Shown here: positions 9,360 to 18,275 of the stretch, one piece after another
Layout of the letters: each line of letters starts with the position of its first letter
Position numbering within the stretch: position 1 is the first letter of the stretch
Origin: Virgibacillus dokdonensis
GTDB taxonomy: Bacteria; Bacillota; Bacilli; Bacillales; Amphibacillaceae
Length of the DNA stretch: 64,000 nucleotides
Direction of reading: 5' to 3'
NCBI RefSeq assembly: GCF_900166595.1
Contig: NZ_LT745763.1
Coordinates: 1,396,814 to 1,460,813 of the forward strand
Program-made: the position numbers and the translations under genes
The notes under the pieces: model-generated
Seen by the model: only the letters and a program-made list of their open reading frames with translations
What the model was told of the DNA's origin: nothing
Databases searched by the model: none

Positions 9360-9510
9360 GAATAAGCCACGTCCCGCTCCAGCACCCAGCAACTAGACGA
9401 CTTACTTCATGAATCGCCCTACGGTAAGTCATCATCGTTTCGTCACTAAGAGAAAGCCGACTAAAAACGGGCTTGCCGCCTAACGTAGGTATACTCCTGC
9501 TTTAGTGACA
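9360..9510. repeat. GC-richer structured intergenic element, likely dispersed repeat
   Basis: This block is clearly richer in GC than the surrounding intergenic DNA and codes for nothing. GACTTAC (9399-9405) pairs with GTAAGTC (9424-9430), and GTCACTAA (9442-9449) with TTAGTGAC (9502-9509). The segment CGCTCCAGCACCCAGC resembles, from memory, a non-coding repeat found between genes in many Bacillaceae. I could not check copy number outside the window; no second full copy is visible here. Confidence 0.45.
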
Positions 9511-9677
9511 TGATTCCTAAATCTTTAGTTGATTCGTTCCATTCGCTACGTTGCTAAAGACGCCCCCATCCTTTGTTCGATCAAGTTTTATTATGTTAAA
9601 AATGTAGCCAACGTTTACAAACTTCTCCCAAGTGGTATTACAAAAAGTAAAATTTATCATATTTGGAGGTTGTTTGT

Positions 9678-11233
9678 GTGAGTACAAAGCGTAAAGGAAG
9701 GCAGCAAAAAAAATTAATTGATTATAAAATTTTTTTACCGGCACTTTTTATCATTGTTGCCATTAGTATTCCCTTATCGTTGTATGAAGCTGAATCGCTA
9801 GGAATTTTAAATACGATATTTAATAAATTAGTAGATGTGTTTAGTTGGGGCTATCTATGGTATGCAATCATCTTAGTAGGCGTAGCGTTTTATTTATCTT
9901 TTTCAAAATACGGTAAAGTGGTGTTAGGAAATCCTGCTGATAAACCACGGTTTACATTATTTGAATATGCGTCTATTTTAATTGTTATGGGTTTAGGCTC
10001 AACGATTATGCGTACAAGCATGACGGAGTGGGCAAATGTTGCGGTCAACCCACCATTTGGAGTCGATCCTCAGTCAGTGGAAGCTATACTGTGGGGGAAT
10101 TCATATAGTATGTTTTTATGGAGCTTTCAAACATTTGCTATCTTTGTTATGGCTGCTCCAGCAATGGGGTATATTTTACATGTGAGAAAGAGTCCAGTCA
10201 TGCGGATATCTGAAGCTTGTCGTGTTATTTTCGGGGACCAATTTACAGATGGTGTCGGGGGAAAAATTTTAGATATTATCTTTCTAATAAGCATTCTAGC
10301 AGGGCCGCCGTAACATTAGGATTGGGCGCGCCGATTGTTACTTATAATCTTGCTGAACTATTAAACATAGAAATAAACTTTACCCTGACGTTTATTGTTA
10401 CAGTTGTATGGGTGCTTTTATTTTCGGTGAGTGCTTATTTAGGAATAGAGAGAGGAATAAAAAAGTTAAGTACACTTAATATGTATCTTGCTGGTGCATT
10501 TGCTTTAATCATTATGTTAATAGGACCTGGTATTTTTATCCTTAATTACTTTACGGACAGTGTTGGATTTTTAGTGTCTAATTATGTCGATATGTCTTTT
10601 CATACAAACTCCTTAAGCATCGGTGGAACTTCGCATATAGAAAGTCAGACTATATTTTGGTTTGCTTATAATGCTACTTGGGCCATGTTGCACAGCGTAT
10701 TTGCAGCAAAGATTTCTTATGGTCGTACGATTAAAGAAATGATATTAACGTATTTAACGGCTCCAACTTTTATTTCTTGGGTAGCAACAGGTGTACTTGG
10801 TGGTTTAGGTGTGAACAGTTATTTGTCAGGTGAGGTTTCCGTCTTAGATACGGTAGCAAATAATGAAGCCATGCAAGCTATTCCAGATATATTATCGTCG
10901 CTACCATTTTCAACGATCGTACTTATCATGTTTATTACGATTGCAATGATTTTCTTAACGACTACATTAGATTCTACTACGTATACTATCGCGTCTTATA
11001 CGAGTACCGAAAACATGAGCAAAGTGGAACCTTCCAAATATTTACGAATAATTGTCGCTGCTGTTATTACAGTAATGGCGTTAATTTTAATGCGAATAGG
11101 TGGTTTGCCACCGTTAGAAGTTGTTTCAGGATTATTGGGGATCCCAATAATTGTTGTTCAATTTCTAACGATATATGCTATTAAAAAAATGATCGATGAA
11201 GATAAAGCTTGGAAAACAAATGTACGTGATTAA
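9678..11233 (+). pseudogene. BCCT-family compatible-solute transporter, broken by one frameshift
   Basis: Two overlapping frames (9678-10313 and 10217-11233) together make one full-length BCCT transporter of about 518 residues, the family of OpuD/BetL/BetP, which imports glycine betaine or related solutes with Na+. Translation begins at GTG 9678 with GGAGG 8 bases upstream. Near 10303 the first frame reads ILAGPP and stops, while the second continues AAVTLGLGAP; one extra G in the GGG run would restore the family pattern GAAVTLGLGAP. It is either a recent inactivation or a base-calling error in a short G-run. The rest of both halves looks intact. Confidence 0.85.
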
Positions 11234-11268
11234 GAATAAGTTGTTTAAATTGATATGGAGTGAAGAAT

Positions 11269-11310
11269 CTCTAGTAGCTTAGATTGAAAAGTTGCTAGAG
11301 GTTTTTGATT
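11269..11310 (+). terminator. Intrinsic terminator after the BCCT gene
   Basis: CTCTAGTAGCTT (11269-11280) pairs with AAGTTGCTAGAG (11289-11300), with two non-Watson-Crick positions, followed by GTTTTTGATTTT. Confidence 0.8.
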
Positions 11311-11312
11311 TT

Positions 11313-11350
11313 CTATAGGAAAGCATAAAATGTAAAGGTTTATAATTCTT
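11313..11350 (+). repeat. Intergenic repeat family, left half
   Basis: It contains CTATAGGAAAGCATAAAAT and AAAGGTTTATAATTCTTA, matching the left half of the longer copies at 41213 and 44584. It begins directly after the terminator of the BCCT gene. Confidence 0.65.
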
Positions 11351-11521
11351 ACCTGATTATATTTCATTTGTAAGGAAAATATGAAATAAATTCAGAAACA
11401 AGGGATAGTATTAGACTTAATAACAAATATTAACATGGTTAATATTGATGTTCTACTATTTTCGAATAAAATATTTTACCTTATACTTGTACTATAGGAA
11501 AGACTATAGAGGAAGTAAAAA

Positions 11522-11590
11522 ATTTTGGGGTTTATAGGAAAAGAAAAAGAGGCTTTCGCCAAAACTTGGCCACAAGCCAAGTCTTTCATA
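11522..11590 (+). repeat. Intergenic repeat family copy
   Basis: It contains GGGGTTTATAGGAAAAG, then GAGGCTTTCGCC, then the hairpin ACTTGGCCACAAGCCAAGT followed by CTTTCATAAT. Block order matches the family. Confidence 0.7.
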
Positions 11591-11594
11591 ATCA

Positions 11595-11648
11595 ATTGCA
11601 AGTTTAAATTGCAATTGCTAAACCAAAGATTGCAATTTAAACTGCAAT
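11595..11648. promoter_or_regulatory. 20-bp imperfect inverted repeat upstream of the PRD regulator
   Basis: The left arm (11595-11615) and right arm (11629-11648) are inverted copies built on ATTGCAGTTTAAATTGCAAT, with one extra base in the left arm. Each arm also contains the half-palindrome ATTGCAATTTAAA. The element lies 59 bases before the start of the PRD regulator and is not followed by T residues, so an operator for this regulator or another factor is more likely than a terminator. Confidence 0.5.
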
Positions 11649-11706
11649 GATTTGGTCTTGGTAGCTAAACTAGGGACTTTGTATAATATAAATGAGGTGA
11701 AGATAG

Positions 11707-13785
11707 ATGAATAATCGCGCGCGTGATATTGTTTTATTATTTATTGAAAATGATCATTTTTTTACGGTCCATGCACTTACGCAACACTTTTCTGTAAGTC
11801 AACGTACTATTTACAATGACTTAATGGACATTGATGCATTTTTGGCAGAACATGATCTTCCCTCTTTACTACGTCAAAAAAGAAACGGCATAAAATTACA
11901 GCTTCGGAAATCGGATCAAAAAAAACTAAAAGATCTATTGGATCAAGAAGAACTAGGGGTCTATTCACCTGAAGAACGAAAAAATGCTGCTTTACATTAC
12001 ATGTTAACTCGCCATGAATATGTAACTATTGATCAAGTATCTAACTTTTTAAAGGTATCGAGAAATACGGTAATTAACGATATGAAGCAATGGAAGCTTT
12101 GGTTACAGGATCAATCATTATCGTTAACATCCTATCCTTATAAAGGCTTGAAAATAGAGGGTACAGAATTAGCAATGAGAAAAGCACTCTTAACAATTTA
12201 TAAAAATGAAAAAAGAGAACGTGTACAAATTACAAGCGTAGAACAGTCTATTCTAAATGAGTTTCTTTCGGTTGAAGAGATTAACCACCTTACTCGTATG
12301 GTTAGAAAGGCTGAAGATGATCTGCAAATAATTATTTCAGATCATTCCTACTTTAGAGTTATTCTTCACCTTGGATTGGCTATTACTCGCGTGAAGATGC
12401 GACGTACACTTAACGATGAAGCGATTTCTGCAAGTGTTCTAGAAACTCGTGAGTATGAAGTAGCTTGTATAATCAAAAAAGAAATAGAACGAGCTTTTAG
12501 CATCGTGTTTCCAGAAAACGAAGTAATGTATTTTGCTTCACAACTTGTTAGTAGTAGTCTGCAGGGGGCGAAACAATACGGAAATACGAACGACCAATGG
12601 CTTCCCTTACAAATGGTAACTCGTACTTTTGTTGAAAAGCTAGAAACGGTATTTCATATGTCGTTTATGGAGGATGCGCAACTATTTAACGGTTTAATGG
12701 CTCATTTACGGCCAGCCATTTACCGGCTTAAAAATGATACGCACATTGAAAATCCTGTTTTAAATGCTATAAAGGAAAACTACCAATATGTGCATCATCA
12801 AGTAATGCAGACAATCCCTGTTATTGAAACGCAGTTGGATGTTAACTTTAATGAACATGAAGCTTCTTTTATAACGATGTATGTTACTGCAGCTATAGAA
12901 AGACAAAAGAAAAAAATCCGTAGAAAGCCTGTTGTCATTATTGTTTGCGATACAGGAATGAGCACATCACAAATGCTAGCAACACAATTAAAAAATTTGT
13001 TTCATATCCGTGTACTAGGTGCATTTCCAGCCAGACAGGCTGCTGAAATTGTTCAACAAGAGTTCATTGATTTAGTCATAACGACCGTTTCAATAGAGAT
13101 TAAAGGGACAGAAGTTATTAATGTGAATCCTGTATTATCAAAAGAAGATATTCAGAAATTAGCTTTGTTATTAGAAAAGTTTGAGGGGCAAGAGTTGCTT
13201 GTGTTGGATATTTTGCAAATTATGGAGCCTTACTGTACTGTTCATAATTCATTGGAGCTTAGAAATAAGCTACAGCAGTATTTTCAGCATGATGCAACAA
13301 AAACGCGTCAACTAGAGAGGAGAGCAAATCCTGTGTTAATTGAAGTATTGAATGAAAATCTGATTATTACACAATCAGATGTACAAGATAGAGATAGTGC
13401 TGTAAAACTAAGTGGTGAATTGCTCTTGAAAAATGACTTAATTAAACGAGATTACATTGAAGCAATGGTTAACAATGTTCATGAAAATGGTACTTATATC
13501 GTCATTGCACCGGGGATAGCCATGCCTCATGCAAGACCAGAATATGGAGCAAAAGATATTGGTTTTAGCATTGTTACATTGAAAGATCCAATTGCTTTTG
13601 GGCACAGAACGAATGATCCTGTGAGAATTGTTATTGGTTTTTGTGCAATAGATCACGAAACACATTTAACTGCATTGTCAGAACTAGTGGGTGTTTTAAA
13701 TCAAGAAGAAAAGCTAACGGCGATTTTAAATGCTGAATCATCAAAAGAAATTATGGATATTTTTCAAAAGGAGGAAAAACAATGA
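11707..13785 (+). CDS. PRD-domain transcriptional activator with EIIB-like and EIIA domains (MtlR/LicR type)
   Basis: The 692-residue protein has this order: helix-turn-helix (about 5-60), second HTH/Mga-like domain (about 85-160), two PRD domains (about 185-290 and 300-400), an EIIB-like domain with Cys414 (VCDTGMSTSQM) and a mannitol/fructose-type EIIA domain with active-site His608 (GIAMPHARPE). Such regulators read PTS phosphorylation through His and Cys residues. It starts at ATG 11707 and its TGA overlaps the ATG of the EIIB gene by 4 bases, so the two are translationally coupled. It most likely activates its own PTS cluster. Because no separate EIIA gene is nearby, its EIIA domain may also pass phosphate to EIIB. 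Confidence 0.9.
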   Translation: MNNRARDIVLLFIENDHFFTVHALTQHFSVSQRTIYNDLMDIDAFLAEHDLPSLLRQKRNGIKLQLRKSDQKKLKDLLDQEELGVYSPEERKNAALHYMLTRHEYVTIDQVSNFLKVSRNTVINDMKQWKLWLQDQSLSLTSYPYKGLKIEGTELAMRKALLTIYKNEKRERVQITSVEQSILNEFLSVEEINHLTRMVRKAEDDLQIIISDHSYFRVILHLGLAITRVKMRRTLNDEAISASVLETREYEVACIIKKEIERAFSIVFPENEVMYFASQLVSSSLQGAKQYGNTNDQWLPLQMVTRTFVEKLETVFHMSFMEDAQLFNGLMAHLRPAIYRLKNDTHIENPVLNAIKENYQYVHHQVMQTIPVIETQLDVNFNEHEASFITMYVTAAIERQKKKIRRKPVVIIVCDTGMSTSQMLATQLKNLFHIRVLGAFPARQAAEIVQQEFIDLVITTVSIEIKGTEVINVNPVLSKEDIQKLALLLEKFEGQELLVLDILQIMEPYCTVHNSLELRNKLQQYFQHDATKTRQLERRANPVLIEVLNENLIITQSDVQDRDSAVKLSGELLLKNDLIKRDYIEAMVNNVHENGTYIVIAPGIAMPHARPEYGAKDIGFSIVTLKDPIAFGHRTNDPVRIVIGFCAIDHETHLTALSELVGVLNQEEKLTAILNAESSKEIMDIFQKEEKQ

Positions 13786-14048
13786 TTAAAATTGTTACCG
13801 TTTGTGGTGCTGGTGTAGGGAGTAGTATGATGTTACGGGTATATGCGCAGCAAGTGCTGTCTGAAGAAGGAATTCAAGCTACTGTGGAGGCATCAGATAT
13901 TAGCTCAGTAAGTGCGGATGAATATGATATTGTTATAACAACTTCTGATTTCGCTGATATTTTACGCAATTCAAAAGCAAAGGTTGTAAGAATCGATAAC
14001 ATGATGGATAAAGAGTTGCTCAGAACGGAATTAATGAAAGTAATTTAG
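13782..14048 (+). CDS. PTS EIIB component, ascorbate/lactose-type
   Basis: This 88-residue EIIB protein has the phosphorylated Cys8 within the loop VTVCGAGVGSSMM. The form is that of UlaB/SgaB-type EIIB proteins. It would take phosphate from an EIIA and hand it to the sugar bound by the EIIC encoded downstream. It overlaps the activator gene by 4 bases. A GGAGG motif inside the 3' end of that gene serves as ribosome binding site. Confidence 0.88.
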   Translation: MIKIVTVCGAGVGSSMMLRVYAQQVLSEEGIQATVEASDISSVSADEYDIVITTSDFADILRNSKAKVVRIDNMMDKELLRTELMKVI

Positions 14049-14070
14049 CGATGGTGTTATTTCTTTTAAA

Positions 14071-14108
14071 GGTTGCTCAGTTGGATCCAATAAGTTATTT
14101 GAGCAACC
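14071..14108 (+). other. Intercistronic hairpin between EIIB and EIIC genes
   Basis: GGTTGCTCA (14071-14079) pairs with TGAGCAACC (14100-14108) around a 20-base loop. No T-run follows, so it may serve in RNA processing or stability, or allow partial readthrough into the EIIC gene, rather than full termination. The remaining bases up to 14320 hold no recognisable gene. Confidence 0.5.
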
Positions 14109-14320
14109 TAGAAATATAATTACTCAACTTTAAGCGGGTATCATTATAAAACCATCAAGGTGACAAGAATAACCTTTGTAAAAGGACTTGTAGTTATCTA
14201 GTAGTTGTAGAATAGAAAAAATAATCTTTAAACAATTTGCCAAATTATAGCTATAAATCGTAATTCCCAGTACTTTCAAGTTAATAATTTCACAAATACA
14301 AACGAAGGAGAGATCAGCTA

Positions 14321-15598
14321 ATGGATTTCATTATGTATCTAATTGACAATATATTCAGTCAGGCAGTGTTTGTAATTGGAATTGTTGTGTTAATCGGGTT
14401 ATTGGTGCAAAAGAAAAGCTTTGATAACATTGTTTCCAGTACAGCTAAAACAATGATCGGCTTTTTGCTTATTAATACTGGAGCACAATCACTAGGAATA
14501 TCTTTATTACCTTTACAGCCAATGCTTAGTAAAGTATTTCATTTAAATGCAGAAGTACCAACACTTGCTGAAGCTCAAATGGAAAGCTTTGTTGCAATTG
14601 GTACTGAAATGGCACTTATTTTTGCGTTAGGATTCATTATTCATATTTTATTTGCACGAATGACCCCATTTAAATACGTACATTTGTCTGCTCATGTGTC
14701 TTTTTTCTATGCTGGTTTAATCGCAGCTTTGTTAAAGTTCGGTACGAATATGGGATTTGTCCCACTTGTATTAACTGGTTCACTTATACTCGGATTTTAT
14801 TTAACGTTTACTTGTTCTTATGTAGCGCCGCTTATGAAAAATATTAAAGGTGGAGAAGGATTCACGTTGGGGCATTCTAGTTCTAGTGGTGTTTGGATTG
14901 CAGCAAAGCTAGGCGGGGTGTTTGGTAATAAAAAACGTGATTTAGAAGATATTAAGATTCCAAAAATGTTAAATTTCTTGCGTGAAATGACGATAGCGCT
15001 AACAGTTATTATGTTTTTATTATTCCTTGTTGTATCCATTATCTCTGGTCCAACTTGGGTTATGAAAAATATAAGTGATGGGAGAGATGTTTTTTCTTTC
15101 TCTTTATTAAATGGCTTGCAATTTGGATTGTGGATTACTGTTATTTTAGCTGGTGTAAGAATGTTATTAGCTGAAATCATACCTGCATTTCACGGAATTG
15201 CTGATAAAGTTATTCCGAATGCAAAACCTGGCTTAGATGTACCACTTTTATTCCCAAATTACCCGACCTCAGTTATTGTAGGCTTTTTAACGAGCTTAGT
15301 TGCGGGATTTGTTGGGATGATCATCTTGGCTTTGATCGATTATCCAATTGCTGTTTTTCCAGCATTAATACCAACATTCTTTACTGGTGCTGCTACGGCA
15401 ATATTTGGGAATTCAACAGGGGGAGTTAGAGGTGCATTGATTGGTTCGTTTGCCAATGGTTTAATTTTAATTCTTGGTCAAGCATTTCTTCTTCCACAAG
15501 TAGGGTCCTATGCATCTATTATGCGCATACTTAGTGAAACTGACTATGCTTTGTATGGGCCATTACTAGGTTTGTTACTTAAGTTGATTGGAGGCTAA
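14321..15598 (+). CDS. PTS EIIC component, ascorbate-type (UlaA/SgaT family)
   Basis: This 425-residue polytopic membrane protein is of the UlaA/SgaT family, the transport channel of ascorbate-type PTS systems. It starts with the typical MDFIMYLIDNIFSQAVFVIG and keeps the family patterns INTGAQSLG and GFTLGHSSSSGV. GAAGGAGAG lies in front of the ATG. The substrate need not be L-ascorbate: the ula pathway enzymes (lactonase, 3-keto-gulonate-6-P decarboxylase, epimerases) are absent here. It is followed after 6 bases by the TrpA-like gene, which makes co-expression very likely. Confidence 0.88.
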   Translation: MDFIMYLIDNIFSQAVFVIGIVVLIGLLVQKKSFDNIVSSTAKTMIGFLLINTGAQSLGISLLPLQPMLSKVFHLNAEVPTLAEAQMESFVAIGTEMALIFALGFIIHILFARMTPFKYVHLSAHVSFFYAGLIAALLKFGTNMGFVPLVLTGSLILGFYLTFTCSYVAPLMKNIKGGEGFTLGHSSSSGVWIAAKLGGVFGNKKRDLEDIKIPKMLNFLREMTIALTVIMFLLFLVVSIISGPTWVMKNISDGRDVFSFSLLNGLQFGLWITVILAGVRMLLAEIIPAFHGIADKVIPNAKPGLDVPLLFPNYPTSVIVGFLTSLVAGFVGMIILALIDYPIAVFPALIPTFFTGAATAIFGNSTGGVRGALIGSFANGLILILGQAFLLPQVGSYASIMRILSETDYALYGPLLGLLLKLIGG

Positions 15599-15604
15599 TA
15601 TATT

Positions 15605-16300
15605 ATGAAACAACTTGCATTGTATCTGCCGTGCTGTTTTCCAAATGAAACAAAATTTTTTGATGTTTTAAATCTTATGGAGAAATATAAAGTTGACATT
15701 TTAGAGTTGGGTGTTCCAGTCACCAATCCTCATATGGATGGGGCAGTTATTAGGGAAAGCCATCAACAAGTGTTAAATCAAGGGTTTAATAAAGCCGATT
15801 TTAAACAAATATTAGCTAGAATAAAGGAACAATATTCTTTTAAAGTAGTGGTTATGACTTATGCGGAAGGGCTTATGGAGTACGATTTATTAACTTCCTG
15901 TAAAAATAAAATGGACGGTTTACTATGTGTTGATAGAACTGTTACTATAGAAGATTTTCATTCACCTATACAGATTTATAATGAGGAAATGACTGACGAA
16001 GTACTAAAAGAACAGTTGGAACATAATCGTTTATTCGCTTATTGTATGAGTGGCATTGGTAAAACGGGTAGCTTTAATCATGTGCCAAATAATTATATGG
16101 ATACAATGAAGCGGATAAAGACGTTTAGCTCGATTCCTGTTTATATTGGATTTGGCATCAAAGATCAAAGAGACGTAGCTAGTGTGTTTGCAAACGGTGC
16201 AGATGGAGCAATTATTGGTTCTTATTTTGTGAACTTGGTAGCAACTTCTACAATGGAGCACATTGAAAACTATCTCAGCGAACTAAAGTATATTCGATAA
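15605..16300 (+). CDS. Tryptophan synthase alpha-like (TrpA-family) barrel enzyme in a PTS cluster
   Basis: The 231-residue protein aligns over its length with TrpA but is shorter than the usual 260 or so. Both catalytic acids are kept with the right spacing of 11: Glu34 in ILELGVP and Asp45 in NPHMDGAVI (Glu49 and Asp60 in E. coli TrpA). Phosphate-binding elements are also kept: YIGFGIKDQRDV and GADGAIIGSYF. No trpB or other trp gene is near. TrpA cleaves indoleglycerol phosphate to indole and glyceraldehyde 3-phosphate; here the operon context suggests retro-aldol cleavage of a PTS-imported phosphorylated compound instead. That function is inference. Confidence 0.8.
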   Translation: MKQLALYLPCCFPNETKFFDVLNLMEKYKVDILELGVPVTNPHMDGAVIRESHQQVLNQGFNKADFKQILARIKEQYSFKVVVMTYAEGLMEYDLLTSCKNKMDGLLCVDRTVTIEDFHSPIQIYNEEMTDEVLKEQLEHNRLFAYCMSGIGKTGSFNHVPNNYMDTMKRIKTFSSIPVYIGFGIKDQRDVASVFANGADGAIIGSYFVNLVATSTMEHIENYLSELKYIR

Positions 16301-16518
16301 ATAAATGGGTATTGGTATGTTATTTTACAGCTTGTAGATTGCTTATATAGTATTCTGCGAGCTTTTTTATATTGTATACAATCGTCATAATTCATAAGGC
16401 GTTTAGTGTTTACTTTTGAATACTTATAGGTTTCGACAATGATTTTGTTAAAGATAACCATTATATATGTTATGATGAAACTAGGTAGAAAATGTTAGCT
16501 AAGGGGGAGTAGCATAGT

Positions 16519-16953
16519 ATGAGTGCAAATATTCTAGTAGCTTATGACGGTTCGGAACTAAGTAGAAAAGCAGTAGAGGAAGCGAAAAAGCAGGCTAAAC
16601 TTGTTGATGATGCAACAGTACATGCGGTAACTGTCATTACTCACGCTGGGCCAACAGCTAATGCGGCACTTGCTCGCAGTTTTATGGGTGAAATGGCAGA
16701 AGAAATTCGTCCATCAATGGAAAGGATACGAGAAGAATTTGAAGAAGAAGGTATTCATTGTAAATCGGAAGTGTTGTTAGATTATTCTTTTCGTAATCCA
16801 AGCTCTCAAATTGTAGAGTATGCAAAAGAAAATAATATAGAATTGATTATTTTAGGTAGTAGAGGACTAGGTGGAGTAGGTCGACTTCTGTTAGGAAGTG
16901 TCAGTAGTCAAATTGTTCAACATGCAGCGTGTAAAGTACTTATTGTGAAATAG
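16519..16953 (+). CDS. Universal stress protein UspA family
   Basis: The 144-residue soluble protein has the UspA fold with the ATP-binding pattern at the C-terminus: GSRGLGGVGRLLLGSVSSQI. The N-terminal strand ILVAYDGSELSRKAV gives the adenine-side Asp. AAGGGGG precedes the ATG. Proteins of this kind bind ATP and support stress survival; the exact role is unknown. The gene has its own terminator and stands alone. Confidence 0.9.
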   Translation: MSANILVAYDGSELSRKAVEEAKKQAKLVDDATVHAVTVITHAGPTANAALARSFMGEMAEEIRPSMERIREEFEEEGIHCKSEVLLDYSFRNPSSQIVEYAKENNIELIILGSRGLGGVGRLLLGSVSSQIVQHAACKVLIVK

Positions 16954-16965
16954 AGCAAATGGTGG

Positions 16966-16993
16966 AGCAAGGGATTATTCCCTTGCTTTTTAA
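16966..16993 (+). terminator. Intrinsic terminator of uspA-like gene
   Basis: AGCAAGGG (16966-16973) pairs with CCCTTGCT (16980-16987), followed by TTTTAAAT. Confidence 0.85.
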
Positions 16994-17126
16994 ATTTACA
17001 ATGTCAATATTTTTGCTCACCAAATTAGGGAAATGTTAATTTTGTGGAAACGTTTTCTGAAATGGCGCTATGTATCCTACATATATGTTACGCTTAAAGT
17101 GACTAGATGAACAAGGGGGATGCATA

Positions 17127-18053
17127 ATGAAGAGAAGTAGAATAAAATGGCTATTGTTCATGTCACTTGGAATGTTTTTAATCTTATTTACAGCGTGTAG
17201 TAATAGTGAGACAGAAAGCAATGAGAAAACAGGAGAACGAGAGGGGGAGTTAGCGTATAATCCTCCTTCTATGGAGGAGTTAGATGCGGATGATCCGATG
17301 ACTTCTTACATTCAAAAAGGTGAAAAAATATTTAACGAGACGAACACTGTATTATCCGAAAGAGTAGGGAATGAATTATCCTGTGCAAGCTGTCACGCGG
17401 ATGGGGGGGTAGCCCCTTCCTCTTCTATGGTAGGTGTGACGACACAATTTCCGCAGTATCGACCAAGAGAAGGCGTAGCATTTACAATTGAAGACAGAAT
17501 TAATGGATGTATGATAAGAAGTATGAATGGGCAGAAAATGGATTATGATAGTGAAGAAATGCGTGCGCTTACAGCTTACTTAACGTATATTTCAGAAGGA
17601 ATTGAAACCGGTGAAGATATCCCGTGGCGAATGCAAAATACGATGGAGGAAATTCCAGAGCCTAATGTAACTAGGGGAGAAGGATTATACGAGCAGAAAA
17701 ATTGCTTGAGTTGTCATGCCACTGATGGTTCTGGAACCGGAGCAACAACTGGACCAGCCTTGTGGGGAGATAATTCATTCAATGATGGAGCGGGTATGAG
17801 TAGGCTGAGTAAAATGTCTGGGTATTTAAAAAATAATATGCCTCCAAATGAAGACGACACGTTAACAGATCAAGAAGCAGCTGATATCGCAGCTTTTCTG
17901 TTATCAAAAGAGCGACCAGAGTGGAAAGGACATGACTCAGATTGGCCAAATGGAGGAAGACCTTCAGATATCATAGATAAAGAACGTAGAGAAAAAATTC
18001 GTGAAGGCACATTTAATTGGGCTGATATTGAGAATGTTATTCCTGCTAAATAA
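17127..18053 (+). CDS. Dihaem cytochrome c lipoprotein, thiosulfate dehydrogenase (TsdA)-like
   Basis: The 308-residue protein has a signal peptide ending in a lipobox (Cys24 in LFTACSN), so it should sit on the outer face of the membrane. Two haem c sites are present: CASCH (86-90) and CLSCH (193-197). Between them lies INGCMIRSMNG with Cys128, which matches the TsdA pattern where Cys is the unusual axial ligand of the active-site haem. TsdA enzymes interconvert thiosulfate and tetrathionate. A Met in LSKMSGYL or NNMPPN may ligate the second haem. The next gene is a TauE/SafE permease, which fits sulfur chemistry, although that permease is also the normal yunE neighbour. Confidence 0.8.
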   Translation: MKRSRIKWLLFMSLGMFLILFTACSNSETESNEKTGEREGELAYNPPSMEELDADDPMTSYIQKGEKIFNETNTVLSERVGNELSCASCHADGGVAPSSSMVGVTTQFPQYRPREGVAFTIEDRINGCMIRSMNGQKMDYDSEEMRALTAYLTYISEGIETGEDIPWRMQNTMEEIPEPNVTRGEGLYEQKNCLSCHATDGSGTGATTGPALWGDNSFNDGAGMSRLSKMSGYLKNNMPPNEDDTLTDQEAADIAAFLLSKERPEWKGHDSDWPNGGRPSDIIDKERREKIREGTFNWADIENVIPAK

Positions 18054-18058
18054 TGCAT

Positions 18059-18104
18059 GAGAGCTGTATTTACTTTATCCCAAAGTATAAATACAGCTCT
18101 TTTA
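18059..18104 (+). terminator. Intrinsic terminator after the cytochrome gene
   Basis: GAGCTGTATTTA (18061-18072) pairs perfectly with TAAATACAGCTC (18088-18099), followed by TTTT. Confidence 0.88.
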
Positions 18105-18275
18105 AATGCGTTTATATTTATCCCAGATAAGCTATTATAGACCGTAATCCCATTATGAGAAGGGCATACCCGAGCTAATTATACGAGATGAAAGTTTATC
18201 TTTCTAAAAATCAGTGCTAGGATAGAGAAAGAGAAAAACTTTTACACTGGCTTTCGCTAGAAGAAGGGGGCAAAG

